From Citrifermentans bemidjiense Bem (GTDB lineage Bacteria > Desulfobacterota > Desulfuromonadia > Geobacterales > Geobacteraceae), in NCBI RefSeq assembly GCF_000020725.1, contig NC_011146.1:1363501-1427500 (forward strand): a stretch of 64,000 bases of DNA. The letters run 5' to 3'. The position numbers and the translations under genes were made by a program. Positions 25,573-33,806 of the stretch are shown piece after piece. Each line of letters starts with the position of its first letter. Position 1 is the first letter of the stretch. A model generated the notes under the pieces. That model searched no databases. It was not told the DNA's origin and saw nothing but the letters and a program-made list of their open reading frames with translations.

Positions 25573-26829
25573 CTATTTCAGGCTGACGCTGGACTCGCCT
25601 AGTGCCACGACCTGAAGCGATAAGCGGTCGCTCAAGACGGCTGGCTCGCCAAGTCCCAAGGACTTGACGGCTCCGGTAAGCCTCACGTGCTCGGCGATCT
25701 GCACCGACGCCAATGCCGAGGATGCTTTGCCCCGAGCCTTCTCCAACTGCTCGCTGACGGAGCCGTCGAGTTTCGTCTTTATGGTCTTTTTGATGGTGCT
25801 GCTGAAGAGCCAACTGCCGGCACCAATCAGCACTCCCGCCCCCTTGGTGTCGAAATCTACGTCTTCAAAGGTCAGAGAGTTGTTCTGCGGGTTGTACACC
25901 GGCTTCGCCAGAAGGGTTAATTCGCCGTTGAAGTCTCCGGTCGCGTTCAGTATGACAATCAGTCGACCATCCTCACCCTTTAGGTTGAAACCCTTCACCG
26001 TGATCTTCTTGTCTTCGCCGAAGGTCTTTTCCAGCAGCACCGGCTTCAGGGCTTCGACCAGGTCGGCGTAGAATATGTCGGTGCCAAGCTGAATGCGGAA
26101 CGCCTTGTCGAATGCCTGTAACTGCTGCACCTGGGGCAGCGCTTTCACAGGAGCAGGGGTGGGTTTCGGCCCGACAACTATCTCAGCGCCGGTAACTATG
26201 CCAATGCTAAGCCGGACCTGGTTGTTCGCAGCCGAAAGCGGACTCATGACGATCCTTTCCGGTGCCAGCTTTAGCCATGCGCTGAATTCTTTGCTGACGA
26301 GGGTCGGGGAAAAGGCATTCTGCCAGAGTCGAGCGACCTTTGGTTTCAGTTGGACGGCATCGTTTACCTTGGCGTCTATTACAGGCGCGAGAAGCTTTTG
26401 GACCGGTTGGCTGATGTTGTCGACCATGCTTTTGGGCTTGAGCGACAGCGGTCCTACCTTGAAGTCATCGGCCAGATTGTCAGACAGGCCCATGTAATAA
26501 AACTCTGTCTTGAGGCGCCAGTCCGGAGTGACGTTGACTTTTACCTTGAATTTGAGTCCGGCCTTGAGCGGGTAGCTCTCGTACATGACGTACTTGAATG
26601 TCAGTTGAACAGGCAAGGTCAGGTAGAGGTAATTGTCCGCCGCGTTCACTACCATCGGGCCGGTGCGAACTACAGAGACTGATGTCCCCAGTCCCCCCTG
26701 TCCCTTGTAGAGTTCCTTGGGAAGAGACTGGTTGATTATGGTGGCGAGATCCGCCGCGGTTGTTTCAACGGTAAGGTTGATGGACGAGGGTGGTGCTGCA
26801 GCGGAGGCGCACACAGAGGCCAGCATCAA
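25573..26829 (-). CDS. DUF4403-like envelope protein with disrupted start
   Basis: A protein of at least 418 residues resembling DUF4403, a family with lipid-binding TULIP-like repeats: TAADLATIINQSLPKELY, LYLTLPVQLTFKYVMYES, ITVKGFNLKGEDGRLIVILN. The open frame begins with TTG/ATG near 26829 and lacks a ribosome site. A perfect start (GAAGGAG, then ATG at 26867) lies 38 bases upstream but one base out of frame. One extra T in the T6 run (A6 on the plus strand, 26856-26861) would join them and add a complete signal peptide. The gene is either frameshifted, phase-variable or affected by a homopolymer sequencing error. Confidence 0.72.
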   Translation of the reverse strand: MMLASVCASAAAPPSSINLTVETTAADLATIINQSLPKELYKGQGGLGTSVSVVRTGPMVVNAADNYLYLTLPVQLTFKYVMYESYPLKAGLKFKVKVNVTPDWRLKTEFYYMGLSDNLADDFKVGPLSLKPKSMVDNISQPVQKLLAPVIDAKVNDAVQLKPKVARLWQNAFSPTLVSKEFSAWLKLAPERIVMSPLSAANNQVRLSIGIVTGAEIVVGPKPTPAPVKALPQVQQLQAFDKAFRIQLGTDIFYADLVEALKPVLLEKTFGEDKKITVKGFNLKGEDGRLIVILNATGDFNGELTLLAKPVYNPQNNSLTFEDVDFDTKGAGVLIGAGSWLFSSTIKKTIKTKLDGSVSEQLEKARGKASSALASVQIAEHVRLTGAVKSLGLGEPAVLSDRLSLQVVALGESSVSLK

Positions 26830-26921
26830 AAATAACAGTGACAGTATCAGTCGGTAAAAAATAGCATGTCTCCTTCAGATCCTTTTCGGCACCGCATTGA
26901 CTCCTCCGTTTAGCGAAGCGT

Positions 26922-27506
26922 CTACGGGTGGATCTCCTCTAGCAGTCCATCGTCCTTCATACCTGTGATCACAGCGTTTACCAATTCGGCGGTCTTTTTC
27001 TCACCGAAAGAATCGTACAGCAGACCACCGACGACAACTGAAAATTGGCCCGTCCAGACCTCTCGTTTAACAACGGGATCGAAAAGATATGCCTCGAACT
27101 CGACTTTCATCGGTCTGGCGGAGGGTCCTGTATTGAGCTCGAGATCTTTGTGCTTTGTCGTCGAAACCTTGGTCGGAGAGATATAAAGGGTTTGGAGAGC
27201 TTTTGCATCAGGTGTCCCGGGGGCTGTCGGCTGAGCAGAGGTAAAGCTCGCTGCTATGCCGTACGACGAGAAGGTAGGTGGGACGATCTTGGCCATATAA
27301 TCGCCGATATGCTGGAAGTTATATCTCTCCAGCTTCTTCGCCATTCTTTCGTCTGTTGCGGTTTTCCCGTCTCGGTAAACGACGGAGAGGATTTTTAGCT
27401 TGGTCTCGTAACCGTCTAATTTCTTGGTTTGGCCGCTTCTTACTGCACAGCCGGAGAATGCGATGGAAACGAGAATCAAGAGAAACAACTTCAGGCAGGG
27501 TTTCAT
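26922..27506 (-). CDS. Putative lipoprotein
   Basis: A 194-residue predicted lipoprotein with leader LFLLILVSIAFSGC. The mature part is soluble and mixed alpha/beta (YETKLKILSVVYRDGK, MKVEFEAYLFDPVVKREVW, FSVVVGGLLYDSFGEKKT). The C-terminal region resembles periplasmic lipoproteins that help assemble surface polymers, but I do not recognise a specific family. It lies between the DUF4403 gene and a small secreted protein on the same strand; the cluster may encode an envelope complex. Confidence 0.75.
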   Translation of the reverse strand: MKPCLKLFLLILVSIAFSGCAVRSGQTKKLDGYETKLKILSVVYRDGKTATDERMAKKLERYNFQHIGDYMAKIVPPTFSSYGIAASFTSAQPTAPGTPDAKALQTLYISPTKVSTTKHKDLELNTGPSARPMKVEFEAYLFDPVVKREVWTGQFSVVVGGLLYDSFGEKKTAELVNAVITGMKDDGLLEEIHP

Positions 27507-27534
27507 AGGGGTTTCCCTTTGGCGTCATGATTTC

Positions 27535-27894
27535 CTAATAGAAGACAAGTTCTTTGCGCATTTCGCGAATTCCGCGTTTGGCCGCTTCTTCTGGCGATAT
27601 TTCGGTGACAGTGAACTCATCGGCGGTAAGTTGCAGGAAGTACGCGTTCTTGGACTTAGTCAACCCCCAGCCGATTTCCCACGTTGTCTTCTTTTTCTTC
27701 TTCGCCTGTTCCAGGTCTTGGTTGAAAGCTTTGACGATACCTGCTTCCTGCCCCCACTTGTTGTTTTCCTTCATCCATGTGGCTGCTTTTTCGTATGAAG
27801 TCACGGTTACTGGTTTGTCCTCCGCGAACGAAGTGAAAGCGGTGCAAAGCAAGACAACAACAACGAGGAACAGCTTGCTAATTACATTTGCCAT
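27535..27894 (-). CDS. Small secreted hypothetical protein
   Basis: A 119-residue exported protein. A signal peptide (about 1-24, LFLVVVVLLCTAFTSFA) is followed by a charged helical region with AKKKKKTTWEIGW and a short mixed domain (AYFLQLTADEFTVTEISPEE). The ATG at 27894 has GGGGGA 6 bases upstream; an ATG two codons earlier is possible. It is the first gene of the minus-strand envelope run. Function is unknown. Confidence 0.72.
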   Translation of the reverse strand: MANVISKLFLVVVVLLCTAFTSFAEDKPVTVTSYEKAATWMKENNKWGQEAGIVKAFNQDLEQAKKKKKTTWEIGWGLTKSKNAYFLQLTADEFTVTEISPEEAAKRGIREMRKELVFY

Positions 27895-28276
27895 GAACAT
27901 CCCCCATCTCATTTTAGTTTCATCTTGCTGCGTTGGTTCGGAAATTGATCTTATTCCTCGTTATACAGGCCAAACCGCCATCACTGTAGTACCTTCATTT
28001 TTTGTTGTCAATGGCTTCCGTTTTTCTGTCAGATGCTGCGATTTGTAACATCCTCTCTCCCCGGTAATTGCACCCTCCGCAGCCGGCAGACAATATCTCA
28101 ACGTCCTGAACTCCTCCACTATAGATTTATAGGAGCGGCCTAATAAATTGGGGCAACTATTTTGTAGCTGTACTAAAATGTTGGGTAAGGCTACGTGATG
28201 CCGCGTCGCCCCATTGCGAGCAACCGGGGGCGACCGTTTAGCGGACAAGGCGTGGTCAACATGAGGAGGAGCGGAA
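27895..28276. other. Divergent intergenic region with hairpin
   Basis: A 382-base region between the envelope run and the reductase gene. It contains a stable inverted repeat GTCGCCCC (28205-28212)/GGGGCGAC (28227-28234) about 43 bases before the reductase ATG. Promoters for both directions are expected here. I see no gene and no known riboswitch. Confidence 0.45.
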
Positions 28277-28915
28277 ATGAGAATTCAAAAAGTAGGTATC
28301 GTCGGATCTGGAAACATTGGCGGCAACCTGGGTATTTTGCTTGCCAAGGCTGGGTGCGAAGTTTTCTTCAGTTCGAGGCATCCGGAGAATCTGCAGGATA
28401 TGGTAGAAGCTGCCGGGCCGACAGCGCGAGCCGGGAAGGTGGGCGAAGCAATCGCATTTGGAGACGTGGTCATCCTTTCCGTGCCGCTGAAGGCATATCG
28501 GGAATTGGATGACGAAACGAGGCTGGCGCTGAAAGGAAAGATCGTCATAGACACGTCGAACCCATATCCCGAGAGGGACGGGGCAATGGCGGTTGAGGCA
28601 AGGCAAGATCCCGGTGGCATGGGGAGTGTCGTGGCGCGTCTTCTCCCTGGAGCGAGAATCGTGCGGGCCTTCAATTCGGTGTACTTCGAGGATCTGAAGA
28701 AGACCGTGAATAAAAATGGGGAGACGATCGGCATCCCGATAGCAAGTGACGATCAGGAAGCGCTCGATGCCGCAGTTGAATTGGCTCAGAGAGCGGGCCT
28801 GGAGCCAGTCGTCGTCGGAGGTTTACACAGTTCCAAGCTTTTTGACGTTGGGACCCCCGTATATGCGTCCAGCGCCTCTGCACGGGAGATCAGACAGAAA
28901 CTGAGAATAGAGTAG
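28277..28915 (+). CDS. NADPH-dependent F420 reductase-like oxidoreductase
   Basis: A 212-residue Rossmann-fold protein of the COG2085 type. N-terminal VGIVGSGNIGGNLGILLAKAG is the dinucleotide-binding loop, and FFSSRHPENL after the second strand suggests NADP preference. DVVILSVPLKAYREL and IVIDTSNPYPERDG are typical, as is ARIVRAFNSVYFEDL. Geobacter is not known for F420, so the name is by homology only; the natural substrate may be another oxidised cofactor or a ferric compound. GGAGGAGC precedes the ATG. Confidence 0.85.
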   Translation: MRIQKVGIVGSGNIGGNLGILLAKAGCEVFFSSRHPENLQDMVEAAGPTARAGKVGEAIAFGDVVILSVPLKAYRELDDETRLALKGKIVIDTSNPYPERDGAMAVEARQDPGGMGSVVARLLPGARIVRAFNSVYFEDLKKTVNKNGETIGIPIASDDQEALDAAVELAQRAGLEPVVVGGLHSSKLFDVGTPVYASSASAREIRQKLRIE

Positions 28916-29119
28916 GGGAGGCTTCGGTCAGGTTAGGGGGCGCAGACGAGTTGCCCGAATCACTAACCTGACCAAGTCCACTTTTATATTTCTCGGAGCA
29001 ACTTTTGTATTTCCGGAGCCGACAAATTATTTCTGGGGACGGCGACGGGTGCGTTTTTTCGCCCGGGAACATTTGACGGTGGAGGACGGTTGATTTAGGG
29101 GCAGGGGGGGCAGGCTGGC

Positions 29120-29902
29120 TTATCCACCTACACAAACTGACAGCATTGAGATAGATCCGCCGTCGATGCCTTCGACCGGGAAGGTGATGCTTTCGCCCTG
29201 TTGCCGGGTCGCGAGCACGTAAAGCAGCGGCAGGTAGTGGTCCGGCGTCGGAATGGATAGCTTTGCCTCCGGGCCGAGCTTTTCATAGCGGACGAGCGGC
29301 TCGAAATCGCCCGCAAGCATCATCTGTCTTGCCTCCAGCTCGAAATTCACCGCCCAAACATAAGGGTCAGGCATGTGTCGGCCCCAGGCGTAGGTGTGCA
29401 GATTGTGGACGAGGTTTCCGCTGCCGACGATGAGGATGCCCTCGTCCCGCAGCGGCGCGAGTTTTTTGCCGAGTTCGTAGTGGAAGGAAGCGGGCTCGGT
29501 TTCATTGATGCTCAATTGCACGACAGGAATATCGGCTTTCGGATAGACATGAACGAGCACCGACCAGGTTCCGTGGTCGAGTCCCCAGGTGTCGTCAAGG
29601 TTGACAGGCAAGGGCGCGAGCAGTTGCTGGACGCGACGGGCAAGCTGAGGGTCCCCAGGCGCGGGATACTGCACCCGGTACAACTCAGGCGGGAAGCCAC
29701 CGAAGTCGTGGATGGTCTTAGGCATGCTGCTGATCGTTACGCTGGTTTCGGGCACATACCAGTGTGCCGAGATCGCAATTATGGCTTTCGGCTTCGCTAT
29801 TTGCGCTCCGATACGCCGCCAGCTTTCGGTGTAGCTGTTGGTTGATATTGCGTTCATCGGATTGCCGTGTCCGAAGAAGATTGCAGGCATCAGTTCCGGC
29901 AT
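29120..29902 (-). CDS. DODA-type extradiol dioxygenase (YgiD-like)
   Basis: A 260-residue LigB-type ring-cleaving dioxygenase like E. coli YgiD (4,5-DOPA extradiol). Metal-site segments: FFGHGNPMNA (His), AISAHWYVP (His), and PTPDHYLPLLYVLAT (His), with LDHGTWSVLVHVYP and VGSGNLVHNLHTY also conserved. It cleaves catechols using Fe(II) or Zn(II) and oxygen; in a mostly anaerobic organism this suggests activity under microoxic conditions. GGAGG lies 9 bases before the ATG. It is flanked by long non-coding stretches and is probably monocistronic. Confidence 0.9.
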   Translation of the reverse strand: MPELMPAIFFGHGNPMNAISTNSYTESWRRIGAQIAKPKAIIAISAHWYVPETSVTISSMPKTIHDFGGFPPELYRVQYPAPGDPQLARRVQQLLAPLPVNLDDTWGLDHGTWSVLVHVYPKADIPVVQLSINETEPASFHYELGKKLAPLRDEGILIVGSGNLVHNLHTYAWGRHMPDPYVWAVNFELEARQMMLAGDFEPLVRYEKLGPEAKLSIPTPDHYLPLLYVLATRQQGESITFPVEGIDGGSISMLSVCVGG

Positions 29903-30207
29903 GTTGGTCTACCTCCATCGTTTTCACAGAGCTTCAAATTCGTGGGATCCAGTATAGAACAGAATCAACTGCATACAAGAATGGTAGATAAATCATGGGG
30001 TACTGGTGGTCTAGGGTGCGTCCTTCAGCGGGAAGAGGACTGTAAGTAAATAAACCAATAACGACTTGGATCAGCAGTGTCTATAGTCAGCTCTTAGATT
30101 CTTTTTGTAATTTTTGATAGATCGTCAATGGCTGCAATTATGGGTGTAGTGCGTTGATAATAAATACCGTTCCCGCAGCATCGAAGAGATAGCTTTAGCA
30201 GTCAGTA
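29903..30207. other. Intergenic region without recognisable gene
   Basis: About 305 bases, AT-richer than average, upstream of the dioxygenase and downstream of nrdJ. Only short stray frames occur. I see no RNA gene, repeat or convincing promoter, although the dioxygenase promoter must be within it. Confidence 0.5.
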
Positions 30208-30209
30208 AC

Positions 30210-30242
30210 AAAAAAGGGGATCCCGCTATCTGCGGGATCCCC
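30210..30242 (-). terminator. Rho-independent terminator after nrdJ
   Basis: Eleven-base perfect stem GGGGATCCCGC/GCGGGATCCCC with a 5-base loop. On the minus strand it is followed by six T's, 22 bases after the nrdJ stop. Confidence 0.88.
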
Positions 30243-30264
30243 TTGTAGTTGTACTACTTCGTCT

Positions 30265-32499
30265 TTACGCGCACTCGGAGTAGCCGCAGACGCGGCAGAC
30301 GGCGCAGCCGCCTTCGTGCTCTACTACGCCGCCGCACTCGGGGCAGGCGCCTCTGTCGAAGGCGGGGGCTTCGATGACGTCGGCTGCACCGGTCAGGGAG
30401 AGGTGCGACTGGATCGCCTTGGCGACCGCATCGGCGCAGGACAGTACTTTGTTGTCGCCGAATCCGCTCGGCGCGTGGCAGGAGATGCCGAGAAGCTGCT
30501 TCACTACCTGACGCCCCTGAATGCCGCTTCTCCAGGCAAGAGACACCATGCGGCCGATGGCCTCGCACTGGGAGGCGGCGCAACCGCCGGCTTTGCCCAT
30601 GGTGGTGAAGACTTCGAAGAGGCCGGTGTTGTCTTCGTTGATGGTGATGTAGAGCGGGCCGCAGCCGGTCTGCATCTGGTAGGTCCAACCCTTCAGCGCC
30701 TTGGGACGCTCGCGTTTGCCGGTGCGCTTGTCTTCGACATGCACCGGTGCTGCGGCCTTTACTTCTTCTTTCTTGCCGACGGAGAGAACCTGCTCGTCGC
30801 GGGAACCGTCACGGTAGATGGTGACCCCCTTGCAGTTGCTCTCGTAGGCCAGGCGGTAGACCTTCTCGACGTCCTCGATGGTGGCTTCGCACGGGAAGTT
30901 CACGGTCTTGGAGACGGCGTTGTCGGTGTGGCGCTGGAAGGCAGCCTGCATGGTGATGTGCTCTTCCGGGGTGATGTCGTGCGCGGTGACGAATACCTCG
31001 CGGACGGCCTCGGGGATGGCGCTTATGTCCTGAACGGTGCCGTGCTCGGCGATCCGCTGCATCAGTTCGTCGGTATAGAAACCGTCGGTCTTGGCGATCT
31101 TCTCGAAAAGCGGGTTCACTTCGACCAGGATGTTCTTGTCCATGACCTGGCGCACGTAAGAGACCGCGAAGAGCGGCTCGACGCCGGAGGAGGCGTTGGC
31201 GATGATGGAAATGGTGCCGGTCGGAGCGATGGTGGTGACGGTCGCGTTCCGGATCGGCTCTGCGCCGAGCTTGTCGTAGACGGAGCCCTTGAAGTTGGGG
31301 AAGGCGCCGCGGGTCTTGGCAAGCTGGCGGGACGCCGCGTGCCCTTCGTCGTTGATGAACTGCATCACCTTCTCGCCCAGTTCCACCGACTCCTCGGAGC
31401 CGTAGGGGATGCCGAGCATGATCAGCATGTCCGCCCATCCCATGACCCCCAGGCCGATCTTACGGTTGGAGCGGGTCATCTCGTCGATCTGCTGCAGCGG
31501 GTAGTTGTTCACCTCGATGACGTTGTCAAGGAAGTGGACGGAGGTGCGCACTACCTCTTTCAGCTTGTCCCAGTCGACCTTGCCGTGGATGACCATCTTG
31601 CCCAGGTTGATGGAGCCCAGGTTGCAGGACTCGTAGGGGAGCAGCGGCTGCTCGCCGCAGGGGTTGGTGGATTCGATCTCGCCTATGTGCGGGGTCGGGT
31701 TGTCCTTGTTCAGGCGGTCCAGGAAGATGATCCCAGGCTCGCCGTTTTCCCAGGCCTGCTTGACGATGCGGTTGAATACCTTGCGGGCGTTCTGCTTCCC
31801 GGCCGGCTGTTTGTCGCGCGGGTTGTAAAGGGTGTACTCCTCGTCCGCGTCGACGGCCTTCATGAACGCCTCGGTGATGCCGACGGAGATGTTGAAGTTG
31901 TTCAGCTGGCGCTGATCCGCCTTGCACATGATGAAGTCCATGATGTCCGGATGGTCGACGCGCAGTATCGCCATGTTCGCGCCGCGACGGGTGCCCCCCT
32001 GCTTGATGGTCTCGGTGGCGACGTCGAAAACCCTCATGAAGGAGAGGGGGCCGCTGGAGATGCCGGTGGTGGACATGACCACGTCGTTGGCCGGGCGCAG
32101 GCGGGAAAAGGAGAAGCCGGTGCCGCCGCCGGATTTGTGGATGAGGGCGGTGTACTTGACCGATTCGAAGATTTCCTCCATGCTGTCGCCCACCGGAAGC
32201 ACGAAGCAGGCGGAGAGCTGACCCAGCTCGCGTCCGGCGTTCATCAGGGTCGGGGAGTTGGGGAGGAACTCGAAGTTGGTCATCATGTTGTAGAACTTGT
32301 CGGAGAGTGCGCCGATGTCCGCTTTCTTGTCGAAAACGGCGTCGGCCTGCGCGATGGCGGTCGCCACGCGGCGGAACATGTCTGAGGCAGTCTCAAGGGT
32401 CTTGCCGGTCTGGTCTCTCTTCAGGTAGCGCTTCTCTAGTACGGTCAATGCATTCTTGGTCAGGCCCGGTATTACTCCCTTCTCGACTGTTTTCTTCAT
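30265..32499 (-). CDS. nrdJ: Adenosylcobalamin-dependent (class II) ribonucleotide reductase
   Basis: A 744-residue enzyme reducing ribonucleotides to deoxyribonucleotides with adenosylcobalamin as radical source, independent of oxygen. Motifs: HKSGGGTGFSFSRLRP, NPCGEQPLLPYESCNLGSIN (active-site loop cysteines), and TIAPTGTISIIA. The C terminus carries a zinc-ribbon-like CPECGG...CRVCGY tail. The start at 32499 is preferred; AAGGAG lies about 11 bases upstream, and the longer frame has no ribosome site. A candidate NrdR operator lies 52 bases upstream and a strong terminator downstream. Confidence 0.96.
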   Translation of the reverse strand: MKKTVEKGVIPGLTKNALTVLEKRYLKRDQTGKTLETASDMFRRVATAIAQADAVFDKKADIGALSDKFYNMMTNFEFLPNSPTLMNAGRELGQLSACFVLPVGDSMEEIFESVKYTALIHKSGGGTGFSFSRLRPANDVVMSTTGISSGPLSFMRVFDVATETIKQGGTRRGANMAILRVDHPDIMDFIMCKADQRQLNNFNISVGITEAFMKAVDADEEYTLYNPRDKQPAGKQNARKVFNRIVKQAWENGEPGIIFLDRLNKDNPTPHIGEIESTNPCGEQPLLPYESCNLGSINLGKMVIHGKVDWDKLKEVVRTSVHFLDNVIEVNNYPLQQIDEMTRSNRKIGLGVMGWADMLIMLGIPYGSEESVELGEKVMQFINDEGHAASRQLAKTRGAFPNFKGSVYDKLGAEPIRNATVTTIAPTGTISIIANASSGVEPLFAVSYVRQVMDKNILVEVNPLFEKIAKTDGFYTDELMQRIAEHGTVQDISAIPEAVREVFVTAHDITPEEHITMQAAFQRHTDNAVSKTVNFPCEATIEDVEKVYRLAYESNCKGVTIYRDGSRDEQVLSVGKKEEVKAAAPVHVEDKRTGKRERPKALKGWTYQMQTGCGPLYITINEDNTGLFEVFTTMGKAGGCAASQCEAIGRMVSLAWRSGIQGRQVVKQLLGISCHAPSGFGDNKVLSCADAVAKAIQSHLSLTGAADVIEAPAFDRGACPECGGVVEHEGGCAVCRVCGYSECA

Positions 32500-32550
32500 A
32501 ACGTTTCGTTCTCCTTGGATAAATATCATGTCACCATGCTGGTTGCGCCG

Positions 32551-32566
32551 ACACCACATTTAGTGG
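32551..32566 (-). promoter_or_regulatory. Candidate NrdR box upstream of nrdJ
   Basis: ACACCACATTTAGTGG matches most of the palindromic NrdR consensus ACACWATATATWGTGT. A weaker second match (ACAAGATGTATGACGA) begins at 32584, 33 bases away, about three helical turns, as expected for paired NrdR boxes. NrdR represses ribonucleotide reductase genes in most bacteria. Confidence 0.5.
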
Positions 32567-32673
32567 CCGGCCAGGAATAAACCACAAGATGTATGACGAA
32601 GTCAAGAGCTAAAACATTAAAAGGCGGCGGACGGAAAAATCTCTGGCATCGGGGCGGATAACTCCCTATGCCA

Positions 32674-32703
32674 TTTACAACATGGCCGGCGCTGTGCTAT
32701 TAA
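32674..32703 (+). promoter_or_regulatory. Predicted promoter for the GAF-GGDEF gene
   Basis: TTTACA (32674-32679), 18-base spacer, TATTAA (32698-32703). The expected start of transcription near 32711 supports the ATG at 32736 rather than the longer frame from 32682. Confidence 0.5.
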
Positions 32704-32735
32704 TATCCGCTTCTAAATTTCTCGACGGAGCTGAC

Positions 32736-33806
32736 ATGTCCGAGTGTAGTTGCGGTACCCAAAAAGAATTGCTCGAATCGCAGGTTAAGGCGCTGAAGGA
32801 CCTGATAGAGGTCGCCAAGGCGGTCGTCTCGACGCTCGATCTGGATACGGTGCTGCAGGCTATCCTCAACAGTGCCATGGGATTTGCCGAGACCCCCGCC
32901 GGAAGCGTCGCCCTTTATTACGACGCCAAGCGGGAGCTGAGCCTGCATGCCCACTCGGGGCTGACGGCGGACTTCGTCAAGAAGGAGCGTTGGGAGGTGG
33001 CCCCGGGCGGGCTTACCGAACAAGTGCTCTCTGCGGGGGAGATCTTCTTGATCGAGGACACGGAGAAGACTCCGTTCTTCAAGAACCCGATAGCGCTCAA
33101 CGAGGGTATCCGCTCTCTGGTCTGCGTGCCGCTCATCTTCCAGTCGCGCATCGTCGGGATACTCTACCTTGACGATTTTAAGCCCAGGGAGTTCGACCGG
33201 GAGAAGATGAACATGCTCTCGATCCTCGCCTCCTTCGCCGCCATGGCGATACACAACGCGACGCTGCACAAGCGGACCAAGCTACTGGCGATCACCGACT
33301 CGCTCACCGGGCTGCACAACCACCGCTACTTCAAGCAATACTTCAGGCAGGAGATGGGGCGTGCCAAGCGCTACCACAAGCCCTTCTCCATCATCATGAT
33401 GGACGTGGACGACTTCAAGTCCTACAACGACAGCTACGGCCACGCAACCGGCGACAGGTTGCTGGCCCTCATGGGCGAGATCATCCTGGAGACCATCCGC
33501 GGCGTGGACGTCGCCTTCCGCTACGGCGGGGAAGAATTCATCGTGCTGCTCCCCGAGACCACGCTTGACAAGGCTATCCTCGCCGCCGAGCGTCTGCGCG
33601 AAAGCGTGCAGGCCGGGACTGCGAGCCGGCCCGTGGACGGGTCAGGCCGCGGCGTGACCGTCAGCATCGGCGTGGCGAGCTATCCGGACAATGCCGACAA
33701 GATGGACGAACTCTTCAACATCGTCGATTCGCTCCTTTACCTTGCCAAGCGCTGCGGCAAGAACAAGGTCTATCACCAGGAAAGCCTACAGATCCCCGCG
33801 CCATGA
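32736..33806 (+). CDS. GAF-domain diguanylate cyclase
   Basis: A 356-residue cytoplasmic enzyme predicted to make c-di-GMP from two GTP. The GAF sensor domain covers about 25-185 (LDLDTVLQAILNSAMG, IRSLVCVPLIFQSRIVGILY). The GGDEF domain covers about 190-345, with the intact active site GGEEF at 264-268 (YGGEEFIVLLPE) and IMMDVDDFKSYNDSYGH. The N terminus carries MSECSCGTQ, with two cysteines that might bind metal. The ATG is fixed by GGAG 7 bases upstream. Its stop overlaps the next gene's ATG, coupling it to an exported beta-helix protein. Confidence 0.92.
   Translation: MSECSCGTQKELLESQVKALKDLIEVAKAVVSTLDLDTVLQAILNSAMGFAETPAGSVALYYDAKRELSLHAHSGLTADFVKKERWEVAPGGLTEQVLSAGEIFLIEDTEKTPFFKNPIALNEGIRSLVCVPLIFQSRIVGILYLDDFKPREFDREKMNMLSILASFAAMAIHNATLHKRTKLLAITDSLTGLHNHRYFKQYFRQEMGRAKRYHKPFSIIMMDVDDFKSYNDSYGHATGDRLLALMGEIILETIRGVDVAFRYGGEEFIVLLPETTLDKAILAAERLRESVQAGTASRPVDGSGRGVTVSIGVASYPDNADKMDELFNIVDSLLYLAKRCGKNKVYHQESLQIPAP

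Noticed and set aside
29867-30049. A 60-codon frame upstream of the dioxygenase on the plus strand.
   Set aside because: No ribosome site, and it overlaps the dioxygenase start on the other strand.
30316-32385. A 689-codon open frame antisense to nrdJ.
   Set aside because: Shadow of a strongly conserved gene; no ribosome site and no domain.
32540-32600. A cobalamin riboswitch upstream of the B12-dependent nrdJ.
   Set aside because: GCCACT on the minus strand recalls a B12 box, but the rest of the box and the surrounding helices are absent; the site fits an NrdR palindrome better.
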